In this document: positions 30,608-36,754 of the stretch, piece by piece | How the letters are laid out: every line of letters starts with the position of its first letter | Numbering within the stretch: the stretch's first letter is position 1 | DNA from: a bacterium | GTDB taxonomy: Bacteria; Desulfobacterota; DSWW01 | NCBI GenBank assembly: GCA_028277985.1 | Contig: JANQFG010000255.1 | Span: 1-36,754 of the forward strand | Length of the DNA stretch: 36,754 nt | Direction: 5' to 3' | Notes under the pieces: model-generated | Seen by the model: the letters and a program-made list of their open reading frames with translations, nothing else | Databases searched by the model: none | What the model was told of the DNA's origin: nothing | Program-made: the position numbers and the translations under genes

Positions 30608-32446
30608 ATGGCAACCATCAGTATCGAGGATCTCGACCGGATCAAGGAAGAGCAGACCCGCAAAAGGGACCTGACCCTGAACGGGAAAAGGGTCGGCATC
30701 ACCGTGCACAAGGGCACCTGCGGAATCGCATCGGGTGCGGACGAAGTCTGGGGCAAGCTGTTCGAGCTTCTCAAGGAGAAGGGACAGTCAGAGGACGCCT
30801 ACCGCATCATGCACACGGGGTGCGTGGGCTTCTGTGGGATGGAGCCGATCGTCTCGGTGGAGCTCCCCGGCGAAAGTCCGGTCCGGTACCGCCGGGTCGA
30901 CCCGGCCAAAATGGAGCAGATCCTGGACGGGCACGTCCTTGGAGGAGAAGTACAAGAGAAGCACGTCCTCGACGAGGACGAGGACCCCTTCTTCAAAGGT
31001 CAGGAATTCGTCGTGCTCAGGAACCGCGGCCGAATGGACCCTGAATCGATCGACGACTACATCGCCTTCGGGGGCTACCGTGGACTGCACAAGGCCCTGA
31101 CCCAGATGGAGCCCGCGGATATCGTGGAGAACGTGCTCAAGTCCGGTATTCGAGGCCGCGGGGGAGCCGGGTTCCCGACAGGGATGAAGTGGAAATTCGC
31201 CATGATGGCGAAAGGGGACACCAAGTTCGTGCTCTGCAACGCGGACGAGGGCGACCCGGGTGCCTACATGGACCGCTCGGTCCTCGAGAGCGACCCTCAT
31301 AGCGTGGTCGAGGGCATGGCCATCGCGGCAAAAGCCATCGGGTCCAGCCAGGGGTACATCTACTGCCGGGCCGAGTACCCGATTGCCGTCACGACTCTCC
31401 AGAAGGCGATCGAGGCGGCGAGGGAGTATGGCCTGCTGGGCGAGAATATCTTCGGAACGGGATTCTCCTTCAATGTGGATATGTACGTGGGCGCCGGCGC
31501 TTTCGTTTGCGGTGAAGAGACCGCGCTCATGGCTTCGGTGGAAGGGAAGCGGGGAAATCCGCGTCCGCGCCCTCCTTTTCCTGCGAACCAGGGCCTTTGG
31601 AACAAGCCGACGATCCTCAACAACGTGGAGACCCTGTCGAATATTCCGAATATCATCCGGGAAGGAGCGGATTGGTACGAGGCGATCGGGTATGAGAAGT
31701 CCCGGGGCACGAAGGTCTTCGCGCTTACCGGTGCCGTCAAGAACGTTGGGCTCGTCGAGGTCCCGATGGGGACGTCTCTGAGGGATATCGTCTACGTCAT
31801 CGGGGGCGGGATTCCGAACAAACGCAAGTTCAAGGCCGTGCAGATGGGCGGCCCTTCCGGAGGCTGTCTGCCCGAGGACCAGCTCGACTGCCCGACCGAC
31901 TACGAGGCGATCACCAAGGCGGGGGCCATCATGGGCTCCGGCGGCATGATCGTCATGGATGACACCACCTGCATGGTGGACATGGCACGGTTCTTCATGG
32001 ACTTCTGCCAGGAGGAATCCTGCGGCAAGTGCACACCCTGCCGGGAAGGGACCAAGCAGATCCTGAACATCCTCGAGCGCCTGACCAAGGGAGAAGGGGT
32101 GCCCGAGGACATCGACACACTCGAGGAGCTGAGCCACATCATCAGGGATTCCGCGCTCTGCGGCCTGGGCCAGACGGCTCCCAACCCCGTGCTTTCCACG
32201 TTGCGCTACTTCCGGCACGAGTACGAGGCCCACATCCACGAGAAGATCTGCCCGGCCCATGCCTGTGTCGAGCTGGTGAAGTTCGACATCGACGAGGAGA
32301 AGTGCACGATGTGCGGGTTGTGCTTCCGGGCCTGCCCGGTTGACGCCATCTCCTGGGAGAAGAAGCAGCCCGCCAAGCTCGACAAAGAGATTTGTGTCAA
32401 GTGCATGAGTTGTATCGCTGCCTGCCGGTTTGATGCGATTTCGTAG
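30608..32446 (+). CDS. NuoF-like NAD(H)/FMN-binding subunit with N-terminal thioredoxin-fold and C-terminal 2[4Fe-4S] ferredoxin domains
   Basis: I choose the ATG at 30608, behind GGAGTGAAGCAT, giving 612 residues; a GTG at 30569 overlapping the nuoE stop is the alternative. Domains in order: a [2Fe-2S] thioredoxin-like domain (about 25-110, HKGTCGIASG and HTGCVGFCGMEP), the FMN/NAD Rossmann core (IRGRGGAGFPTGMKWKF, NADEGDPGAYMDR), a SLBB segment, the N3-type [4Fe-4S] site (ESCGKCTPCREG plus a later Cys in SALCGLGQ), and two C-terminal [4Fe-4S] motifs (CTMCGLCFRACPVDAI, CVKCMSCIAACRFDAI). This is the layout of HndC/HydB and of NAD-dependent formate dehydrogenase beta subunits. It exchanges hydride with NAD(P)(H); the extra ferredoxin clusters could permit ferredoxin coupling. 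Confidence 0.93.
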   Translation: MATISIEDLDRIKEEQTRKRDLTLNGKRVGITVHKGTCGIASGADEVWGKLFELLKEKGQSEDAYRIMHTGCVGFCGMEPIVSVELPGESPVRYRRVDPAKMEQILDGHVLGGEVQEKHVLDEDEDPFFKGQEFVVLRNRGRMDPESIDDYIAFGGYRGLHKALTQMEPADIVENVLKSGIRGRGGAGFPTGMKWKFAMMAKGDTKFVLCNADEGDPGAYMDRSVLESDPHSVVEGMAIAAKAIGSSQGYIYCRAEYPIAVTTLQKAIEAAREYGLLGENIFGTGFSFNVDMYVGAGAFVCGEETALMASVEGKRGNPRPRPPFPANQGLWNKPTILNNVETLSNIPNIIREGADWYEAIGYEKSRGTKVFALTGAVKNVGLVEVPMGTSLRDIVYVIGGGIPNKRKFKAVQMGGPSGGCLPEDQLDCPTDYEAITKAGAIMGSGGMIVMDDTTCMVDMARFFMDFCQEESCGKCTPCREGTKQILNILERLTKGEGVPEDIDTLEELSHIIRDSALCGLGQTAPNPVLSTLRYFRHEYEAHIHEKICPAHACVELVKFDIDEEKCTMCGLCFRACPVDAISWEKKQPAKLDKEICVKCMSCIAACRFDAIS

Positions 32447-32464
32447 ACGAAGGGACACAAGGGT

Positions 32465-35164
32465 ATGAGCAAGGAGCTTAAGATCACGATTGACGGGCAT
32501 GAGCTGACCGCAACCGAGGGCCAGTACATCCTGGAGGTGGCCGCCGAGAACGGGATCCACATTCCCTATCTTTGCTATCACCCAAGGCTGCGGAGCACGG
32601 GAGCCTGCCGTGTCTGTGTCGTGGAGGTGGAGGGTGGCAGAGCCTTGATGCCCGCCTGCGCCACGCCGGTGGAGCGGGACGGCACCGTGGTGCATACCCG
32701 TAACGAGCGGGTACTGGTGGCTCGGAAGCTGAGCGTCGAGCTCCTGCTGGCCAGCGGCAACCACGACTGCCCGAACTGTGCCTCCAACGGACAGTGCGAG
32801 CTGCAGGACCTTGCCTACGAGCTCGAGATCGAGAATCCTCGTTTCCCTATCGAGTCGCCCGAACATCCCTTCGATCACTCCAACCCGATGATCGTGCGCG
32901 ACCTGAACAAGTGCGTCCTGTGCGGCCGTTGCGTCCGGGGCTGTCAGGAGGTGCAGGTCAATCAGGTGATCCAGTTCGGGTTCCGGGGGCCCGATACCAA
33001 GATCGTCACCGGCGGGGACACGGACTACGCAGACTCCACGTGTGTCTTCTGCGGGGAATGCGTTCAGCTCTGTCCGGTGGGTGCCATCTCCGAGAAACAG
33101 CGGATGCCTTTCGGGAAGTCCTTTGAAGAGGATGCGGTTCGGTCGGTCTGCACCTATTGCGGCACGGGTTGCGTGGTCAATCTTCACACCATCGACGGCC
33201 GAATCGTTCGTGTGACCGGAGACGAGGAGGCCGAGACGAACCGCGGCAGCCTCTGTGTGAAAGGTCGATTCGGGTACGACTTCATCCATCACCCGGACCG
33301 GCTGACCTCGCCTCTCATACGGGAGGGGGGATCGTTCAGGGAAGCGGGCTGGGACGAAGCGCTCAAGCTCGTGGCTGCCAAGCTGAACGAGATCAAGGAG
33401 GACGAAGGTGCGGAGGCCCTGGCAGGGTTTTCATCGGCACGGTGCACGAACGAAGAAAACTACCTGTTCATGAAGTTCATGCGGGCAGTGGTCGGAACGC
33501 AGAATGTGGACCAGTGTGCGCGGCTCTGTCAGTCCGTCATCGTGGCCGGTCTGGAAGAAGCCTTTGGCGGCGGTGCGATGACGAATTCCATCGGCGAGCT
33601 TGAAAATGCGGATGTGATCCTGCTTACCGGGAGCAACCCGACGGAAAACCATCCGGTGATCGCCACCGTGATGAAGCGCGGGATCCTTGAGAACGGTACG
33701 AAACTCATCGTGGCCGACCCCAGGGCCATCGACATGACCCGGTTTGCCAAGCACTGGCTCCGGCAGAAGCCGGGGACGGACGTGGCCTGGCTGAACGGGA
33801 TGATGAACGTCATCATCGAGGAGGGGCTCTACGACAAGCAGTACGTAGAAGAGCGGACGGAAGCGTTCGAGGCCCTGAAAGAGGCCGTAAAGAAATACAC
33901 GCCGGCTTACGTGGAAGAGATATCGGGCGTCCCCGCGGACGACCTCGTGGCCGCGGCCCGGCTCTACGCGTCGGCCGAGAAGGCTGCGATCTGTTACGCC
34001 ATGGGCGTCACCCAGCACATCACAGGCACGGATAATGTGAAGAGCCTGGCAAACCTGGCCATGCTCTGCGGCAATGTGGGGATCGAGAGCGGAGGGGTGA
34101 ATCCCTTGTGCGGACAGAACAACGTGCAGGGTGCATGTGACATGGGCGCGCTGCCGAATGTGTACACGGGCTACCAGGACGTGAGCGACCCGGAGGTTAA
34201 GCAGAAGTTCGAAGAGGCCTGGGGCGCTTCTCTTTCGGACAAGCCCGGGCTGACCATGGTGGAGATCATGAAAGGGGCCCACGAAGGGACGATCAAGGGC
34301 CTCTACATCATGGGCGAGAACCCGATGGTGAGCGATCCGGACCTCACTCACGTGGAGGCGTCGCTCAAGAACCTCGAGTTTCTGGTCGTGCAGGACATCT
34401 TCCTCACCGAGACGGCCCGGCTGGCCCACGTGGTCCTGCCCGCGGTCACCTTTGCCGAGAAGGACGGCACCTTCACGAACACCGAGAGACGGGTGCAGCG
34501 TGTTCGCAAGGCCATTGACCCCGTGGGCGAGTCCCGACCCGATCAGGAGATTATCGCTGCGTTGGCCGGCAGGATGGGCTCTCCCATGTCTTACGAGTCA
34601 GCCAAGGATGTCTTCGAGGAGATGCGCGCCCTCACTCCGAGCTATGCCGGCATCACCTACGAAAGGATTGACAAGGAAGGGCTCCAATGGCCGTGCCCGG
34701 ACGCGGAGCACCCAGGCACGCCCTATCTTCATCAGGACGGTTTCGCACGGGGCAAGGGGCTCTTCCACGCCGTGGAGTATGCTCCCCCTGCCGAGTTGCC
34801 GGACGATGACTACCCCTTGATGCTCACCACCGGCCGCGTCCTGTACCAGTACCATACCGCCACGATGACCGGCCGATGCGAGGGCCTTCAATTCCGCCAA
34901 CCGAAGGGCTACGTGGAGATTCACGAAAAGGATGCTTCCGCCCTCGGAGTCGCGGATCAGCATGTCGTGCGGGTCTCCTCACGAAGGGGCTCGATCGAGA
35001 TCACCGCGCAGGTGACGGACCGCTCCTTGCCGGGCAGCGTCTTCATTCCCTTCCACTTCTTCGAGGCTGCGGCCAACCGGCTGACACACTCCGAGCTGGA
35101 TCCGGTCGGAAAGACCCCGGAGTTCAAGATCTGTGCAGTGAAGATCGAGCCCCTGTCGGCTTAG
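32465..35164 (+). CDS. Formate-dehydrogenase-like molybdopterin (Mo/W) catalytic subunit lacking the catalytic His and Arg
   Basis: The 899-residue protein has the full FdhA/NuoG-type N-terminus: a [2Fe-2S] site (Cys37, 48, 51, 65), a His-Cys3 [4Fe-4S] site (His100, Cys102, 105, 111) and two ferredoxin clusters (Cys150/153/156/160 and 193/196/199/203). The Mo/W-bisPGD domain follows with its own [4Fe-4S] (Cys229, 232, 236, 264) and Lys266, as in FDH. The metal-ligand position is Cys355 (TGT codon, not selenocysteine) in ARLCQSVIVAGL. The residue after it, His141 in E. coli FDH-H, is Gln356, and the Arg333 equivalent in NPLCGQNNVQGACDMG is Cys549. Both are invariant in characterised formate dehydrogenases. 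The fold is clearly FDH; formate as substrate is doubtful. Confidence 0.9.
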   Translation: MSKELKITIDGHELTATEGQYILEVAAENGIHIPYLCYHPRLRSTGACRVCVVEVEGGRALMPACATPVERDGTVVHTRNERVLVARKLSVELLLASGNHDCPNCASNGQCELQDLAYELEIENPRFPIESPEHPFDHSNPMIVRDLNKCVLCGRCVRGCQEVQVNQVIQFGFRGPDTKIVTGGDTDYADSTCVFCGECVQLCPVGAISEKQRMPFGKSFEEDAVRSVCTYCGTGCVVNLHTIDGRIVRVTGDEEAETNRGSLCVKGRFGYDFIHHPDRLTSPLIREGGSFREAGWDEALKLVAAKLNEIKEDEGAEALAGFSSARCTNEENYLFMKFMRAVVGTQNVDQCARLCQSVIVAGLEEAFGGGAMTNSIGELENADVILLTGSNPTENHPVIATVMKRGILENGTKLIVADPRAIDMTRFAKHWLRQKPGTDVAWLNGMMNVIIEEGLYDKQYVEERTEAFEALKEAVKKYTPAYVEEISGVPADDLVAAARLYASAEKAAICYAMGVTQHITGTDNVKSLANLAMLCGNVGIESGGVNPLCGQNNVQGACDMGALPNVYTGYQDVSDPEVKQKFEEAWGASLSDKPGLTMVEIMKGAHEGTIKGLYIMGENPMVSDPDLTHVEASLKNLEFLVVQDIFLTETARLAHVVLPAVTFAEKDGTFTNTERRVQRVRKAIDPVGESRPDQEIIAALAGRMGSPMSYESAKDVFEEMRALTPSYAGITYERIDKEGLQWPCPDAEHPGTPYLHQDGFARGKGLFHAVEYAPPAELPDDDYPLMLTTGRVLYQYHTATMTGRCEGLQFRQPKGYVEIHEKDASALGVADQHVVRVSSRRGSIEITAQVTDRSLPGSVFIPFHFFEAAANRLTHSELDPVGKTPEFKICAVKIEPLSA

Positions 35165-35178
35165 GAAGGTGTCTCCGA

Positions 35179-36249
35179 TCAGGAGAAATAGGTGTCCTCG
35201 TTGCGGATATGATCCGCACCTCGGACTTCTTCGAGGCTGAGTGCTTGCTCAGGACATTTCGTTACGCAGATTCCACATCCGTAGCACTGATCATATGCTA
35301 TAGCCGGCCTGCCCACCTCATTCATCTCTATACAGCCGAACGGACACCATTCCTCGCAGATGCCGCACCCTGAACAGGTATCGGTATCCATGCTTGCGGT
35401 GAACCGCGACGGCGCATATACGCCTTTGAGTCCGCTGTTGATCCAGTACACGCCGGCACAACAGCAGGAACAGCAGTTGCACAGGATGTAGGAGCTGTCT
35501 TTGGGTACGACATTTGCCACTATATGAATGAGGCCGGCGTCTTCGGCAATGCGGACGCGCCTTTTCGCTTCTTCCGATGCCAATTCCTCAGCACCGATTC
35601 TCCGTTTCAACATATGTGCCGCGTAGGCGTTCGTCTGCATACAGACGTCCACATCGTCAGGGGCTTTGCAGTCCAGGCCGCGATGGTTGGCTCTGGCCTG
35701 AACACGGCACCCGCAAGGGACGGCGGTTATCAGGTCAACATCATCGAAGATCGCAAGAGCCGAGTCCACATCCATGATTTTCTTGTCGGGATCCACGGCT
35801 TCATCAACGGGAAGGACCCTGACGACGGAAGCTTCGTCGAGGATTCTGGCAAAACCGAGCATCTCGGAGTCCTTGTGAATCTCGTCGTAGAAGAGCACAT
35901 CCATGAGTGCGTGGAACTCCTTCGGGGCGTCCGGCCAGTTGGAATTGAGTTCCTTTAGGTTGCCGATATTGGCGGGAAAGGCCAACTGTCCCGGCCTCTT
36001 GGCATAGCCGACAAGCCCTCCGCGGGCGACAAGCCTCTGAATTGCCTGCCTTGCCGCTTCTTCCGGGAGTCCGCTTTTCTCGACAATGTCCTGCGGGGTC
36101 CCCGGTATGGCGCCGATCACGCTGGCATGTTCTTCGTTGTCGAGATAGAGCAGTTGAAGAGCCCTTTCCAGCGCCCGATACCCGCTCGTTGTGGGGTCCG
36201 GAAATCCAAGGCGTTTTGCATACTTGATGAGGACCTCGGGCAATGCCAT
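35179..36249 (-). CDS. 4Fe-4S binding protein with winged-helix-like N-terminus and CNCCSCCC cluster
   Basis: The ATG at 36249 has an excellent GGAGGAAG ribosome site, giving 356 residues (the frame is open to 36429). Residues about 40-95 resemble a small winged helix (TPQDIVEKSGLPEEAARQAI, then a wing-like GYAKRPGQLAF). The middle has Cys169-x-Cys171, Cys184 and Cys193, then six Cys within eight residues, CNCCSCCC (247-254). Two ferredoxin [4Fe-4S] motifs end the protein (Cys282/285/288/292 and 312/315/318/322). I recall similar proteins annotated only as 4Fe-4S ferredoxins in syntrophs and sulfate reducers, and know no assigned function. It converges on the FdhA-like gene with a 14-base gap. 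A redox-sensing or electron-carrier role is plausible from context only. Confidence 0.75.
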   Translation of the reverse strand: MALPEVLIKYAKRLGFPDPTTSGYRALERALQLLYLDNEEHASVIGAIPGTPQDIVEKSGLPEEAARQAIQRLVARGGLVGYAKRPGQLAFPANIGNLKELNSNWPDAPKEFHALMDVLFYDEIHKDSEMLGFARILDEASVVRVLPVDEAVDPDKKIMDVDSALAIFDDVDLITAVPCGCRVQARANHRGLDCKAPDDVDVCMQTNAYAAHMLKRRIGAEELASEEAKRRVRIAEDAGLIHIVANVVPKDSSYILCNCCSCCCAGVYWINSGLKGVYAPSRFTASMDTDTCSGCGICEEWCPFGCIEMNEVGRPAIAYDQCYGCGICVTKCPEQALSLEEVRGADHIRNEDTYFS

Positions 36250-36618
36250 CTTCTTCCTCCCTATCCTCTTGAGGGTCCGCAGCGGAAACCCGGATGCCGT
36301 AAGTCTATCACAACAGCTGGGCATTGTACCGAATTGATACGGATAAGGGACTGGAAACAGGCGGTTAGCTTGAGTTTTTCCGGGTTCTGTGATAATTCTG
36401 AAAGATGCCGCACCCATCAAAGCTTCCATCCTGATGGTGGGGTGACCCCGGCCGGTTCAAGCACACCAATCGTCCTTGATCCGATCCCACTTATCCAGCG
36501 TTCTTGAACGTTTTGGAAACACTCGAAACAACCCTGTCGGTATGCATCGCGGTCTCAATGAATCGAGTTTCGGGTGAGGATCGGACGCTAACAGCTACAG
36601 GGAAAGGATCCCAAGGTT
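36250..36618. other. Divergent non-coding region (369 bases)
   Basis: This lies between the 4Fe-4S protein and the second NuoE-like gene. Towards the plus-strand gene a possible extended -10 (TGTGATAAT, 36388-36396) follows TTGAGT (36370-36375) with a short 15-base spacer. A stem CCATCA / TGATGG (near 36415 and 36431) and a small palindrome CGTTCTTGAACG (36499-36510) are visible. Nothing matches a riboswitch I know. Confidence 0.4.
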
Positions 36619-36754
36619 ATGGAAGAGCAAGTAGACAAAATCTTCGCATCCTACCAGGGCACCCGGGCGGAACTGGTTCCTCTCTTGCAGGCTGTCCAGG
36701 AGGAATGTGGCTACCTGCCCGAGGATGCCATGTTCCGGATTGCCGAGTTCACGG
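36619..36754 (+). CDS. Second NuoE-like subunit, N-terminal fragment (runs off window)
   Basis: The ATG at 36619 opens a frame of 45 codons that continues past the window edge. It contains ELVPLLQAVQEECGYLPEDA, the N-terminal helical block of the NuoE/HndA family, comparable to LIPVLKDVQDLTGYLP in the first copy. AAGG lies close upstream. The cluster ligands lie outside the window. It probably begins another NuoEF-type operon (hydrogenase, formate dehydrogenase or Hdr-linked), which cannot be told from here. Confidence 0.75.
   Translation, partial: MEEQVDKIFASYQGTRAELVPLLQAVQEECGYLPEDAMFRIAEFT

Noticed and set aside
30788..33292. 834-codon minus-strand open frame opposite nuoF/fdhA-like genes
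   Set aside because: It is an antisense shadow of strongly conserved subunits; its translation is His/Arg/Asp-rich and without domain signals.
33527..33529. Selenocysteine at the FdhA metal-ligand position
   Set aside because: The codon is TGT (Cys) and no TGA interrupts the frame, so this is a Cys-type enzyme.
30054..35164. Respiratory complex I (nuoEFG)
   Set aside because: Only peripheral NADH-module genes are present, and the third protein has an FDH-type Mo domain rather than being a classical NuoG in a 13-14 gene cluster with membrane subunits.
1..36754. CRISPR array, integrase, transposase or phage genes
   Set aside because: No regularly spaced direct repeats and no protein with such motifs were seen; the palindromes are isolated or paired, not arrayed.

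Overview
The window is GC-rich, densely coded DNA from a strictly anaerobic bacterium, most likely a Desulfobacterota (Deltaproteobacteria) member or a related syntrophic/sulfate-reducing lineage. The lineage is inferred from gene content: an oxygen-sensitive class III ribonucleotide reductase (NrdD/NrdG), an NAD-linked formate-dehydrogenase-type iron-sulfur/molybdopterin complex (NuoE-NuoF-FdhA like), an ADP-forming acyl-CoA synthetase subunit, several radical SAM enzymes and an anaerobe-type 4Fe-4S protein. No rRNA, tRNA, CRISPR array, transposase or phage gene was recognised. TTG starts are common (1847, 7250, 10091, 25674, 28771), each chosen from a ribosome-binding site, a stop overlap or the start of domain homology.

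Layout. 1-1594 (minus): a YhcC-type radical SAM gene followed after 2 bases by a TMEM68/DGAT-like acyltransferase cut by the window edge. 1847-4564: a lone acyl-CoA synthetase alpha subunit and a divergent pair of small membrane proteins. 4675-7652 (minus): an operon of a small membrane protein, an unusual PHP-phosphoesterase/small-molecule-kinase fusion and a homocysteine S-methyltransferase. 7844-9216: a tiny membrane protein and an aldo/keto reductase, convergent around a long imperfect inverted repeat. 9481-14695 (plus): a tandem-ACT protein, a 32-residue membrane peptide overlapping a PutP-type Na+ symporter, then a sulfotransferase, a radical SAM/SPASM protein and a GT2 glycosyltransferase.

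14651-18143 (minus): nrdD-nrdG. NrdD carries a C-terminal glutaredoxin-like domain, and the promoter (TTGACA-16-TATAGT) is overlaid by two NrdR boxes 31 bp apart. 18396-20703 (minus): a LarA-like protein and a HAD phosphatase. 20704-21239 is non-coding and contains two adjacent perfect palindromes. 21240-23151: a YfcE-type phosphoesterase converging on an orphan PAS histidine kinase. 23293-25417 (minus): a membrane-anchored FAD oxidoreductase and, just downstream, a small membrane protein that is a clear paralogue of its C-terminal membrane domain. 25577-25638: a 56-bp perfect palindrome that supplies the -35 box of a strong-looking promoter for a polytopic GT-C-like protein. 27245-27584: a frame-shifted membrane/zinc-ribbon gene. 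27653-29892: a lone diphosphomevalonate decarboxylase diverging from a GT4 glycosyltransferase.

29975-35164 (plus): a promoter (TTGACA-17-TAGGAT) drives nuoE-nuoF-fdhA-like genes. The FdhA-like subunit keeps all iron-sulfur ligands and the molybdenum-ligand Cys but has lost both residues that handle formate in characterised formate dehydrogenases (His to Gln, Arg to Cys). It is the best candidate here for an undescribed enzyme. It converges on a 4Fe-4S protein with a winged-helix-like N-terminus and a CNCCSCCC cluster, beyond which a second nuoE-type gene begins and runs off the window.
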